A stretch of DNA of 64,000 bases from Alkalibacillus haloalkaliphilus (GCF_007991275.1 NZ_BJYA01000004.1:56737-120736), one strand, 5' to 3'; numbered from the stretch's first letter, positions 33,591 to 41,831 are shown. Made by a program: numbers and translations. The notes: generated by a model not told the origin, from the letters alone.

Positions 33591-33627
33591 CGCCAAAACG
33601 GCCCGGGGAACTTTTTATGTTTAAAAT
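33591..33627 (+). repeat. Right copy of the imperfect direct repeat; orphan terminator-like hairpin
   Basis: CCCCGCC-AAAA-CGGCCCGGGG then CTTTTT reads as a plus-strand terminator, yet no plus-strand gene precedes it. It resembles the tRNA-Val terminator at 29359. On the minus strand it lies in the leader of the DUF262-HNH gene and could instead be an attenuator. Confidence 0.55.
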
Positions 33628-33731
33628 GATTAAATAATTACAACGGAAAATCACCTATTGTCACGTCACAATTTGTTACAATACTTATTCTAAATAAATC
33701 TACTACACAAAATTCATGTTATGTGAGCATA

Positions 33732-33983
33732 CTATGGTAAATAGTACCTTATAAAAAGACTTGCACCTTTGCCTTTTTTAGGTGATTCTAATACTTCATC
33801 ATTTTCATTCATATGTTCATACATTACATCACAGCAGCTAGGCATATTGTGGTTCGCTCCAGGGTAACCACCTATTTTTTTATGAAGTTCTCTTGACGAT
33901 ATATCAACATAGCCTTTATCAAGAACCTTTGCATCTTCAATAGACTCAAGAAATGCTTCTCTAAACTGATCTTTCTTGTACAT
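33732..33983 (-). CDS. Small conserved hypothetical protein
   Basis: Protein of 83 aa. The C-terminal part, ISSRELHKKIGGYPG then NHNMPSCCDVMY, and an ending with GKGASLFIRYYL, looks like a conserved domain that I have seen associated with restriction and HNH genes, but I cannot name it. ATG at 33983 with GGAGG 9 nt upstream. It is 45 nt downstream of the CoiA-like gene. Confidence 0.65.
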   Translation of the reverse strand: MYKKDQFREAFLESIEDAKVLDKGYVDISSRELHKKIGGYPGANHNMPSCCDVMYEHMNENDEVLESPKKGKGASLFIRYYLP

Positions 33984-34028
33984 AAGTAACTCCTCCAGGA
34001 CGTTTGACTTCATTTAGTAACTGTCTAT

Positions 34029-35057
34029 TTAAAATAATGTTAATTGGTTACGTTTATAGTGATGGTCCAAAGTGCTTTTATGTAATTGTTTAATATCATT
34101 GAAACTTTTTTTGTTTAGTTCTTTACTATTAATATATAGTCTTAAATCTTTATGAATTTCAATCATTTCATCAATTAATTCTAACTTAAGCTGTTCTTCC
34201 CTTTCTATTTTATCAAGGTATGCTGAGGGATTCCTTGCATAATTTTTTAAATCCTTATAACTTTTAATTCGGCTTTTATAAGAACATTTGATAAACTTTT
34301 CTTCTAACAATATCCCCATACAAAATTCGCATTCTGAACACTTTTCATATGAAATTCTATCTCCATTTTCTTTAGGGCATCTAGGGCCAAAATTTGAAGA
34401 AGGATCTTGCTCATAATAGTTGTTGTTATAGTAACAATTTAAATATTGAACTACATTTCTATTTTTGCTCAACGTCTCTATTTTTTCTAGTTCCATGTTT
34501 AACATCCATTTTTTATTTGAAGGATTATTTATTATATCGTCATCTAATTTTTCCTTAATGAAGTTTCTTTTATATTCTTTCAAATCTATTTCTAGGATTG
34601 ACACACCTTTTCTTCTCACTTTTTCAATTTTTAATTGAGAAGTTTCATGAGTAACAGTGATCTCAATCATTAGCTTTTTGCCATTGATAACAACGAACAC
34701 ATCAGGAATGACTCCATCTTGATAACTTTCTAATATAACTTCGTCAAAATTCAACTCTTTCTCTTCAGTTAAAGTCCAATAATTGTTTGTCCCCTCAATT
34801 CTCCACCTAACCTTAGGTATTATAATTTTTCTATTTTGATTCAAAATATCCTTAGCAGCTATATGAAGTGCAGTTTCAAATGCATTATTGCAATTCTCAT
34901 TAGAATGAGAGAAATGATGTACTGTTTTTGGACCTTTTTTTGCTATTAAAGGCTGTTTACATGACGGACAAACACATCCACACGCCAAACCGCGTTTTAC
35001 ATCATCAATATATACTAACCTATCATTCCTTAATCCGAATGGTAGTTTCACGTCCAT
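34029..35057 (-). CDS. CoiA-like nuclease with zinc ribbon
   Basis: Protein of 342 aa. N-terminal Cys cluster (CGCVCPSC, 26-33), a KGPKTVHHFSH segment and a PD-(D/E)XK core: IPDVFV (Asp119), LMIEIT (Glu132), Lys143/146. This is the organisation of competence protein CoiA and its relatives in mobile and defence loci. A second Cys cluster (CSECEFC, about 240-246) may bind another metal. Length and divergence argue against it being the housekeeping CoiA. ATG with GTGGAGTG upstream. AT-rich like the following module. Confidence 0.75.
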   Translation of the reverse strand: MDVKLPFGLRNDRLVYIDDVKRGLACGCVCPSCKQPLIAKKGPKTVHHFSHSNENCNNAFETALHIAAKDILNQNRKIIIPKVRWRIEGTNNYWTLTEEKELNFDEVILESYQDGVIPDVFVVINGKKLMIEITVTHETSQLKIEKVRRKGVSILEIDLKEYKRNFIKEKLDDDIINNPSNKKWMLNMELEKIETLSKNRNVVQYLNCYYNNNYYEQDPSSNFGPRCPKENGDRISYEKCSECEFCMGILLEEKFIKCSYKSRIKSYKDLKNYARNPSAYLDKIEREEQLKLELIDEMIEIHKDLRLYINSKELNKKSFNDIKQLHKSTLDHHYKRNQLTLF

Positions 35058-35195
35058 TTAACTCACTCCACCCAAACATATTTTAATAATGCTATAAACT
35101 AATATTTTGGTTTCAAACCACGACCGCAATTAAAGAGGTATAAAGAGCAGCCATAACTTTTCTTCTAAACATTTGAACACCTCTTGTTTATCGCA

Positions 35196-35501
35196 TCAAC
35201 TAGCTAAACTTCTTCTATGGATCAGCATCAAAATTAACCAAGACACAATGATATATACAATATACAACACAAACACTAGTACTAGATTAAGGATCACTCC
35301 CATAGTACCCGCGAAATGTTCAGCCGCAGCAGATTGGTACCATGGAAAAACAAACAAAAGTAATACAAAACTTACAAGAAAAACCGTGCTTAAGCCATCC
35401 TTATAATCCTTTCTTTTCTTCATGACTATAAGGCCAAGTGGAAAACTTATGACGACAATAGCCACTAAGAAGATGATAAATAATAAATTAACCGTATCCA
35501 T
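35196..35501 (-). CDS. Hypothetical membrane protein
   Basis: Protein of 101 aa with three membrane helices and a cytoplasmic MKKRKDYKDG loop. TAGGAG precedes the ATG. No family recognised. Confidence 0.65.
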   Translation of the reverse strand: MDTVNLLFIIFLVAIVVISFPLGLIVMKKRKDYKDGLSTVFLVSFVLLLFVFPWYQSAAAEHFAGTMGVILNLVLVFVLYIVYIIVSWLILMLIHRRSLAS

Positions 35502-35542
35502 ATTAAATCTCCTAACTCACTCAAAAATCTCTTAATCTATTA

Positions 35543-35959
35543 CTATAATTTTACATCCGCAAGTTCTACATTCTCTTTTAGGTAGTCTGGTGCATCAGAA
35601 TGGGATAAAATCTCAGAAGTTGTCATCCAGATCACCTCATCAACTTCATCACTGCTCTTAGCATAAGCCTCTCCAGATTCGTGTTGGCATAGGAATACAA
35701 TGTCGATCACATTTAGGTCCTTGTCAGTGACGAATGAGGAGCTATTCACATACTTAGAAACCTCTACTTCAATGCCTACTTCTTCTAGTATTTCTCTATG
35801 TAAAGTTCTTTCTAAAATATCTCTGGAGTTCCCCTCGATCTCACATTTTCCACCAACAAGTGAAAGTAACCCACCAGCGTGTTCTTCTTTTTCGCTTCTT
35901 CGTATTAATAGCCATTTTCCATCACTATGAATGGCACCTTCTACATTTACTATGAACAT
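35543..35959 (-). CDS. NUDIX hydrolase
   Basis: Protein of 138 aa. The Nudix box is present but irregular: GGKCEIEGNSRDILERTLHR followed by EILEEVGIEV has extra residues between the Gly and the Glu helix, and an Asp where the first Glu is usual. The REILEEVGI catalytic part is intact. Substrate unknown. AAAGGGG precedes the ATG. Confidence 0.85.
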   Translation of the reverse strand: MFIVNVEGAIHSDGKWLLIRRSEKEEHAGGLLSLVGGKCEIEGNSRDILERTLHREILEEVGIEVEVSKYVNSSSFVTDKDLNVIDIVFLCQHESGEAYAKSSDEVDEVIWMTTSEILSHSDAPDYLKENVELADVKL

Positions 35960-35992
35960 AATTCCAACCCCTTTTTCCCAACGCCATGTTGT

Positions 35993-36319
35993 TTATATCG
36001 ATAATGACAAGATATAAAATGATACGCCAAAACCGAATATTGTAGCTATGAGCAAAAATGTAAAATGCTCTTTCTTCTTTGCAACTAACATTTCAACAAG
36101 TTCAATGACATTAGTTAATCCCCAACAAAAGAACATTCCAAAAAGTAATAAACCAGGAAATTCAGTTGAAGAATCAGCGCTTACTAACCCTGAAGTAGAT
36201 ATAAAAATAACCTGAATGGCAAAATAAATGGATAAAGCACTAAAGAAAGCCTTCAAGGCAAATAAAAACTTATTACTTTGTTTATATTTCTCTTTGACCC
36301 TGGCCAACACACTCAACAA
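35993..36319 (-). CDS. Hypothetical membrane protein
   Basis: About 108 aa with three membrane helices. The frame is open from 36382, but CGGAGGG lies just before two TTG codons at 36319/36316, giving the more likely start (MLSVLARVKEKYK). No family recognised; start uncertain. Confidence 0.55.
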   Translation of the reverse strand: MLSVLARVKEKYKQSNKFLFALKAFFSALSIYFAIQVIFISTSGLVSADSSTEFPGLLLFGMFFCWGLTNVIELVEMLVAKKKEHFTFLLIATIFGFGVSFYILSLSI

Positions 36320-36440
36320 CTGTCCCCACCCTCCGATTGTTAATTGAATATTCCTAAAATTAATGTTAACATAAAATTCCAACCAACACTAAGTTCATTC
36401 TTACTTCCAAAGTGACTTTTTCTATAAGGAGTTGATCAGT

Positions 36441-36605
36441 TTGAGTGATGAGTTGTTTCAATGGATTAACGGTAAAAAAACAGATGCCCATTTGCATGAT
36501 CTAAGTGAAGAAGATAGTAAAGAATTTGTGGAAAGAATCAACAAAATGTATCGACACGACCGTGACACTTACGTACCGTCTCATAAAAAAGATCAAAACA
36601 AATAA
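36441..36605 (+). CDS. Hypothetical 54-aa acidic/basic protein
   Basis: TTG start with AAGGAG 9 nt upstream: MSDELFQWINGKKTDAHLHD, then LSEEDSKEFVERINKMYRH. Predicted helical and soluble. Followed at once by a strong terminator. The ribosome-binding site plus terminator support a real small gene. Confidence 0.6.
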   Translation: MSDELFQWINGKKTDAHLHDLSEEDSKEFVERINKMYRHDRDTYVPSHKKDQNK

Positions 36606-36630
36606 AGGCACGCTAATAGCTAGCGTGCCT
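36606..36630. terminator. Bidirectional terminator
   Basis: Ten-bp perfect stem AGGCACGCTA / TAGCGTGCCT, 5-nt loop, between convergent genes. Confidence 0.88.
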
Positions 36631-36645
36631 TCCTCTTTACCTTCA

Positions 36646-37080
36646 TTAATTTTTCTTCTGCTCTTCCCACAGTTGCAAACGCTCTTCATGGCTCACTTCT
36701 TTATGAACTTGATGCAACATCCATACGTAACCGAAAGGATCCATAAATATAGCATTGGAAACACCGTGATCTGGAAGTTCAGTTACTGGCTGAATCTCTG
36801 TGCACTCCATTTCCATTGCTTTTGAGTACGTTTCATTAATGTCTGGGACCGTTACGTTTACCCAACTCGTTTTTGGGTGGTCTGGCTTTGGTGCAATTAG
36901 ATAAAAATCAGGATTTTCATCCAACAAATGAAATTGAACCTCGTACAATTTGAAGACTGCTTCATTTTCACCACGAGGAAGGTTTGAAACTTCGACACGT
37001 TTTACCTCAAATACTTTCTCGTACAAATCTAATGCTTTCAAGCTGTCTTTTACAACTAAATCAATTTCTACACCAACCAT
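36646..37080 (-). CDS. VOC-family protein (PhnB-like)
   Basis: Protein of 144 aa: VVKDSLKALDLYEKVFEVKRVE, WVNVTVPDINETYSKA, MDPFGYVWMLHQ. Typical of PhnB/glyoxalase-like cytosolic proteins without known substrate. GGAGTG precedes the ATG. Confidence 0.82.
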   Translation of the reverse strand: MVGVEIDLVVKDSLKALDLYEKVFEVKRVEVSNLPRGENEAVFKLYEVQFHLLDENPDFYLIAPKPDHPKTSWVNVTVPDINETYSKAMEMECTEIQPVTELPDHGVSNAIFMDPFGYVWMLHQVHKEVSHEERLQLWEEQKKN

Positions 37081-37103
37081 AAGTCACACTCCAATTAGAA
37101 ATT

Positions 37104-37370
37104 TTATCTTATAACAAGACTTGATGTTAGCCACAACACATAGATCGCTGCACCTGCTGTAAACAGTGACGTTACAACAAGAATAATAGATAATGCTATT
37201 CGTTTCTTTTCAAACTGCTCGAATCCTAAAGTAGCTATTAAAAAGCTTAATGATAACAGCAATAAAGTTAAAACAATCCCAACAGATGGGTTAAACAAAA
37301 ACGGCACAACAAGAATTAAAGTTAAAACAGCAAAAATTATTTTAATTGGCTTAAAATCAAATGTTTCCAT
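37104..37370 (-). CDS. DUF3953-like membrane protein
   Basis: Protein of 88 aa with three membrane helices and the FEQFEKKRIALSIILVVTSLF pattern seen in B. subtilis YczI-like DUF3953 proteins. TAGGAG precedes the ATG. Function unknown. Confidence 0.6.
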   Translation of the reverse strand: METFDFKPIKIIFAVLTLILVVPFLFNPSVGIVLTLLLLSLSFLIATLGFEQFEKKRIALSIILVVTSLFTAGAAIYVLWLTSSLVIR

Positions 37371-37517
37371 AAATCTACTCCTAACATCTTAAATAAATAC
37401 ACAAATATATCCAGGAGGTCGTGCTTTACTTTCAATCATGACCACACCCTCCCACAAGGTAACCTTTCACTTCTATTTTACCACAAATCTCTTAACACCC
37501 ATTCAAAAACATAAAAA

Positions 37518-37543
37518 AAGCACACCCTTTGAAAGCGTGCTTT
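37518..37543 (-). terminator. Terminator of the first SurA-N-like lipoprotein gene
   Basis: AAAGCAC / GTGCTTT stem with an internal CTTT/GAAAG pairing, T-rich on the minus strand, 9 nt after the stop codon. Confidence 0.7.
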
Positions 37544-37551
37544 ATACTGCA

Positions 37552-38094
37552 CTATTCCTCTATATAAATCTCAATTTCATCCTCATATTTCTCAACTAAT
37601 GCGGTTGTTACACCATAGATTGATTGTTCAATTTCATTTGAATCTGGGTCATCAATTTTCTCTAAAAAGTAACGATCTTGATAAACCGTGCGCTCTGCAC
37701 TTGCTCGTGAGAAAGCTTCGTGATATTCTTCAGGCTCCATATCAAACCGCTCAGCCTGTTCTTCAACGAAAGCTCTCATTCTCTCTGCCGCTTCAGGATC
37801 AAGATCATCAAAAGGATAAGACGGATCAGCTTCAACGTAGCTTTCAACGTCATCTGATAAATCGATTCCCATTTCATTCCTAACCTCATCAATAATTAAC
37901 TCATCTACAATATACATTTCAACCGAATTGCGCAAGTTTTCATCATGAACATTAAACACAAAACGTACGTCACCAACTGTAATCTCTTCACCTTTTACAA
38001 CAGCAGCCGTATCATCATGACTATATCCAGAATCTGAACATGCTACAACTAAACTTATACTTATTATCATAACTAAAAATATTACTTTACGCAT
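37552..38094 (-). CDS. SurA-N-like lipoprotein, paralogue 1
   Basis: Protein of 180 aa with lipobox VVAC (Cys19). The segment DDTAAVVKGEEITVGDVRF resembles the N-terminal chaperone domain of SurA/PrsA-type proteins ('xVNGexIt'). No rotamase domain follows. It is clearly paralogous to the 43342-43896 gene (shared DDTAAV.KGEEITVGDV, DMEPEEYHE/DMDPETYHE, and EYEDEIE.YIE ends). Probably an extracytoplasmic lipid-anchored binding or chaperone-like protein. Confidence 0.75.
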   Translation of the reverse strand: MRKVIFLVMIISISLVVACSDSGYSHDDTAAVVKGEEITVGDVRFVFNVHDENLRNSVEMYIVDELIIDEVRNEMGIDLSDDVESYVEADPSYPFDDLDPEAAERMRAFVEEQAERFDMEPEEYHEAFSRASAERTVYQDRYFLEKIDDPDSNEIEQSIYGVTTALVEKYEDEIEIYIEE

Positions 38095-38165
38095 CTTGCC
38101 ACCTCTTTTGAAGCTATTAAATCACTGATTTCATTGTATCATAGAATAAGCTTCAATCACCTTCA

Positions 38166-38561
38166 TCAGTCCTCTAACTCCAACACCATTGATTCATTGT
38201 TGTCTTCCCATCTAATACTGACATCAATTTGTGCATCTTCCTGTGTGACTTGACAACCAACACAACTCCCAACCGAGATATTGAGTACACCATTACTCAT
38301 AAACCTATTTTCCGCCATGCTAGAGCTAGTCACACCATCAACCGAATAACTAATGTTTTCTGGTGGTTCACCTTCACCAATATACTCCATTATTAGACTG
38401 ACGTTTTCACTATCTCCACCTCTAATCGAAACAAAATACTCAACTTCCCAGTGATCTGTTTTGTCTTTAAAGGAAAGTTCCTCATAATCTGAATAACATG
38501 CTGTGAGAACTAAGCTTGTTAAAACTAATGCCATAACTATTAAAATACTATTACTTTTCAT
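38166..38561 (-). CDS. Hypothetical lipoprotein
   Basis: Protein of 131 aa with signal peptide and lipobox VLTAC (Cys22). The mature part is beta-rich with one CVGC pair. AAAAGGTGATAAA precedes the ATG. No family recognised. It is 71 nt upstream of the SurA-N-like lipoprotein gene. Confidence 0.7.
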   Translation of the reverse strand: MKSNSILIVMALVLTSLVLTACYSDYEELSFKDKTDHWEVEYFVSIRGGDSENVSLIMEYIGEGEPPENISYSVDGVTSSSMAENRFMSNGVLNISVGSCVGCQVTQEDAQIDVSIRWEDNNESMVLELED

Positions 38562-38574
38562 ACTTTATCACCTT

Positions 38575-39141
38575 TTAAATCGAATTCTTAAAGTAAACTA
38601 AGTTATCCGTCCAATCACCAAATTCATAGATAAATCCTTTTCTCGTGCACTCATACTCCATTCCAACACGCTCTGCCAATTGAAAAGACGCCTCATTATC
38701 CACGTTAATATGCGCTTCAATACGGTGGTAGTTTAAATGTTTATGACCTATTTCGAGTGCTTCTTTAACCGCTTCTTGACCGTATCCATTGCGCCATTGA
38801 TGATTGTGAATTGAATACCCAATACTTCCCCATTGGAAGTTATCTCGTACAAGCGTTGAGAAATCTACCATTCCAATATGAACGCCGTCCGTTTTTCTAA
38901 ACAGACCAAAAACAAACGCTGTATCTGAAATGGCCAACTCCTGATGCTTGTCCACTAAATCACGAAACCATTCTTCTGTACAATTACTCATGTCTCGCTT
39001 GCCTTCATCATGACGGTGCTGTGAAGGCTTTCGACTTTCAAATCCATCGAGCCAACTTTCGTAATCAGATTTCTCTAAGGGCTTAATAATTAACCGACCA
39101 GTTTCTGACACAATATCAAAAGTTTTTTCAACTATTTTCAA
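38575..39141 (-). CDS. GNAT acetyltransferase (RimJ/RimL type)
   Basis: Protein of 188 aa: SETGRLIIKPLEKSDYESW, GSIGYSIHNHQWRNGYGQEA, NYHRIEAHINVDNEASF, ERVGMEYE. This is the RimJ/RimL subgroup that acetylates protein N-termini or small amines. TTG start at 39141 with AAGGAG 8 nt upstream, overlapping the preceding stop by 4 nt. Confidence 0.88.
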   Translation of the reverse strand: MKIVEKTFDIVSETGRLIIKPLEKSDYESWLDGFESRKPSQHRHDEGKRDMSNCTEEWFRDLVDKHQELAISDTAFVFGLFRKTDGVHIGMVDFSTLVRDNFQWGSIGYSIHNHQWRNGYGQEAVKEALEIGHKHLNYHRIEAHINVDNEASFQLAERVGMEYECTRKGFIYEFGDWTDNLVYFKNSI

Positions 39142-39479
39142 TGAGACATCTCCTTCGTATTACTTGTACTTGACTTCCATAGTTTAAACAGTCCAACGAC
39201 TAAAAAAGTAAATGCTATTAATTCTAAAACCCTAGGAATATAACTAGTCCACATTACATACTCTCCCATAGTCATCCCCATTGGCGGACCATGTTCTTGG
39301 AAGTAACGCATTATAGTAATACTTGTCGCAAAAGTAATTTGGTATAGTTCACTAATTAAGAGCAATAAGAAAAAATAAAAACCACCAGTAAAAGAAAGTT
39401 TTCTAGAGATGATTAGCCCAACGATTAACAAAACAACCGTTGCGACCAGAATTAATACATTTACAAATTCCAATAACAA
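39138..39479 (-). CDS. Hypothetical membrane protein
   Basis: Protein of 113 aa with three membrane helices and a loop containing GPPMGMTMGEYV. TTG start with GGTGGGG upstream. Coupled to the RimJ-type gene. No family recognised. Confidence 0.65.
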   Translation of the reverse strand: MLLEFVNVLILVATVVLLIVGLIISRKLSFTGGFYFFLLLLISELYQITFATSITIMRYFQEHGPPMGMTMGEYVMWTSYIPRVLELIAFTFLVVGLFKLWKSSTSNTKEMSH

Positions 39480-39504
39480 TATAGCCCCACCTTTTAAACC
39501 TTAA

Positions 39505-39993
39505 CTATTTTAATACCTTCCATTCATTAAAACACTCAGCCTCGATCGTTAGTTTCTTAGTTTTCATCCAATCAAATGCCTTCAGAACTAACGGAGAAGC
39601 ATTATCTATAGACACTTCCTCCTCTGACACCCATAAAGCGCCAAGGGAGTCCTGACCTTTAAATTGATTTGGCTCGATTAACACTCCAGCAAATTGTCTA
39701 ACTGTATAGAAAACAGCGATATGATGGACATCTGTGTGACCTTTCCACAACCAAGGCAGCTTAAAGTCAACCACACCAATATTTTCATCTATTTCAACTC
39801 GCAAGCCTGTTTCTTCATGTACTTCTCTTCTCATCGCCTCTGTTAATGACTCGCCTTCTTCTAAACTACCACCTGGCAGATCAAATCTATTAATATAAGG
39901 ACCGCCATTTTTATGTATAACTAATAATTTCTCGTCTTCAATACAAAGTCCGTAGACACCGAAGGCTCGGTGGTAAATTCTATCACTGATCAT
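39505..39993 (-). CDS. NUDIX hydrolase
   Basis: Protein of 162 aa with a canonical Nudix box GGSLEEGESLTEAMRREVHE followed by ETGLRV. The RAFGVYGLCIEDEKLLVIHK opening is common in Bacillus ADP-ribose-pyrophosphatase-like proteins. Substrate unknown. AGGAGGG precedes the ATG. The 215-nt gap after it holds only AT-rich promoter-like sequence. Confidence 0.88.
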   Translation of the reverse strand: MISDRIYHRAFGVYGLCIEDEKLLVIHKNGGPYINRFDLPGGSLEEGESLTEAMRREVHEETGLRVEIDENIGVVDFKLPWLWKGHTDVHHIAVFYTVRQFAGVLIEPNQFKGQDSLGALWVSEEEVSIDNASPLVLKAFDWMKTKKLTIEAECFNEWKVLK

Positions 39994-40208
39994 TTGGACC
40001 CTCCTAAAACGGTGTTAACAAAACCAAACTCCCCCTTAATTTTAACACAAAATTCCAAAATTTAATAAACAACAAAAGACGGCCACACGCTTAATATTCA
40101 CTTTTTTATTTGCTTGCAAGAGTCACCGTCAGCTGTAGTGATCTAATTTAGAATATAAGAGATCTCTTTGTTTAGTTATATAAATTTGGTGAAATAATAT
40201 AATTTAAT

Positions 40209-40403
40209 ATGACAAAATTTAAGGGGGCGATCTCAATTAGTAATCAAGATTATATTAGGCAGTATATGCTTGAAAAAAGAAAGCGAATATTGGAAGATAA
40301 CAGCCGAGGTACCATAAAAGTTTATAACAATGTAGGCGAACCCTATTATAAGCCATTTAGGTATTTTATAAATAAGGCGGGTCAGTCATCTGCTTTTAAA
40401 TAA
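40209..40403 (+). CDS. Hypothetical small basic protein (start uncertain)
   Basis: Open frame of up to 64 aa containing NQDYIRQYMLEKRKRILEDN. The ATG at 40209 has no good ribosome-binding site, but AAGGGGG lies 8 nt before an in-frame ATT at 40236, which would give a 55-aa protein with a rare ATT start. A terminator follows. Family not recognised. Confidence 0.5.
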   Translation: MTKFKGAISISNQDYIRQYMLEKRKRILEDNSRGTIKVYNNVGEPYYKPFRYFINKAGQSSAFK

Positions 40404-40407
40404 AATC

Positions 40408-40431
40408 AGAGCTTAGTCAATGACTAGCTCT
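40408..40431. terminator. Bidirectional terminator
   Basis: AGAGC(T)TAGTCA / TGACTAGCTCT stem (one bulge) then TTTTTG, between convergent small genes. Confidence 0.75.
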
Positions 40432-40437
40432 TTTTGT

Positions 40438-40584
40438 TTAATAAACCTTTTTATTTTTAATTCTCTCTAAGACACTATAGTTGTGATTCTTTCTACTATG
40501 TTCTATTGCAGCTTTACGCCTTTTAAGGATTTCTTGTCTTATAGTCTCCCTTTCTTTTTTCCTTTCTTCAGCTTTCATTACCAT
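40438..40584 (-). CDS. Hypothetical 48-aa highly basic protein
   Basis: The frame MVMKAEERKKERETIRQEIL and onward is about 40% Lys/Arg and helical; it ends IKNKKVY. AAGGAG lies 9 nt before the ATG at 40584 (a second ATG at 40578 is possible). Such peptides may bind nucleic acid; that is inference. Confidence 0.5.
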   Translation of the reverse strand: MVMKAEERKKERETIRQEILKRRKAAIEHSRKNHNYSVLERIKNKKVY

Positions 40585-40657
40585 TGGACTCAGCTCCTTA
40601 CTTTATATTATATAACAGCAATCCCCTCTAGTCATGAAATCACTTTCAAAGTAAAAA

Positions 40658-40673
40658 TGAAGACTTCACATTT
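40658..40673 (+). repeat. Left arm of a 16-bp inverted repeat
   Basis: TGAAGACTTCACATTT, perfectly inverted at 41135-41150, bracketing the 40713-41033 gene. The arms are 461 bp apart. Confidence 0.8.
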
Positions 40674-40712
40674 TGTGTTACATGAACTGATCTGAATAGT
40701 AAACTTAATCAG

Positions 40713-41033
40713 TTATGCAAAACACACTTCCACTTCACCTTCTTTTTGAGCTGTCTCAAGACAGTTTTCAAGGAATTCTTTGATCTGCACATTGTCAGGA
40801 TCATTCCCTGATAAGGTGTACTTGTTTTCGTGAGAGTGGATAAATTCTTGAAGTGCATGTTCCATCTGGGTAACAGAGAAAGTGGAGCGTGCACCAACGC
40901 CACTTACACCTCCATTATGTTCTTCTGAATCTAGTACTTTGTATAAAACATCAGCATTATAGTTCGACATACTAAAACGAGCATAAGCAATTTTTCTACC
41001 AGCATGATTATAGCCAAAAATGTCATGACCCAT
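40713..41033 (-). CDS. Conserved hypothetical protein
   Basis: Protein of 106 aa: GHDIFGYNHAGRKIAYARFSM, SEEHNGGVSGVGARSTFS, then a helical C-terminus. It resembles small uncharacterised Bacillus proteins; no named domain. ATG at 41033 with AAAGGAG. It lies wholly within a pair of inverted repeats. Confidence 0.7.
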   Translation of the reverse strand: MGHDIFGYNHAGRKIAYARFSMSNYNADVLYKVLDSEEHNGGVSGVGARSTFSVTQMEHALQEFIHSHENKYTLSGNDPDNVQIKEFLENCLETAQKEGEVEVCFA

Positions 41034-41134
41034 AGGCTTTCTCCTTTCACATAAGACCATATTCAAATTAATTAGGGAATTAACTAACGTTTGGAGTGTC
41101 AATCTTAAACGTATTAAGGTGAGTCAAACAGAGG

Positions 41135-41150
41135 AAATGTGAAGTCTTCA
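41135..41150 (-). repeat. Right arm of a 16-bp inverted repeat
   Basis: AAATGTGAAGTCTTCA, exact complement of 40658-40673. The outer flanks share only AAT, so a target duplication cannot be claimed. Confidence 0.8.
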
Positions 41151-41196
41151 ATTATAATTATATTCGAACAGGCGTTCTTGTCAACTACTAAAAAAA

Positions 41197-41217
41197 GAGA
41201 CCATATTTGATGGCCTC
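41197..41217 (-). terminator. Terminator of the 41218-41721 gene
   Basis: GAGGCCAT / ATGGTCTC stem overlapping the stop codon and followed by TTTTTT on the minus strand. Confidence 0.75.
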
Positions 41218-41721
41218 TCACTCTTCTTCAACCGTTTTTTCTCGTAATTTGAACAGGATCTCAATTAACAACACTGTTGCACTTACACCTATTGCAATAG
41301 CTAGCCCTGTTTGTTCTGCCAAACCTATAATTGAACCAATTATATAAAAGGCTCCCACCCGAACTAAGAAAATGAATAATGTATATAACAGAACATGTTT
41401 AATGAAATTCTTCAGGATCAGTTCAAACAAACTATCTAATGTATATAAGTAGATGATAAAAATAACACCTAAAATCACGAGTTGACTCGTACTTAAGTTA
41501 AGAGAAAACATTATATCTATTAAACTAACAGAGCCTATAATCGCAAACGTAAAAGCGCCTACAACAACTAAAATTGGCAAAGCCAGCAGCGCAGCTACAA
41601 CGACTACCATTAATGGATTCATCCGCTCAGAATAAGGTTCATTTCGGTTTTGTCGCTTGATAAAATTATAGATTAAAATAAATGAAATAGTGTAAACAGC
41701 TGTTAGTGTGATCCAAAGCAT
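41218..41721 (-). CDS. Hypothetical membrane protein
   Basis: Protein of 167 aa with about five membrane helices, a basic loop after helix 1 (NFIKRQNRNEPYSERMNP) and an acidic end. AGAGGT precedes the ATG. No family recognised. Confidence 0.68.
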   Translation of the reverse strand: MLWITLTAVYTISFILIYNFIKRQNRNEPYSERMNPLMVVVVAALLALPILVVVGAFTFAIIGSVSLIDIMFSLNLSTSQLVILGVIFIIYLYTLDSLFELILKNFIKHVLLYTLFIFLVRVGAFYIIGSIIGLAEQTGLAIAIGVSATVLLIEILFKLREKTVEEE

Positions 41722-41805
41722 TCGGAAAACCTCTAATCAATAAGTTATTCTATTTCATTGTAACAAATATTCCCATTAAATAGTGTTATACTACGCCAAA
41801 ATTTA

Positions 41806-41831
41806 AAGGAGCTGGACTAAGCCAACTCCTT
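41806..41831. terminator. Terminator downstream of codA
   Basis: AAGGAGCTGG / CCAACTCCTT (one mismatch). T tract is better on the plus strand (TTTTTTG), weaker on the minus strand; codA ends 77 nt away on the minus strand. Confidence 0.55.

Noticed and set aside
37381..37517. AGGAGG near 37420 as start of a small plus-strand gene
   Set aside because: No convincing start codon or conserved reading frame follows; the stretch appears to be untranslated.
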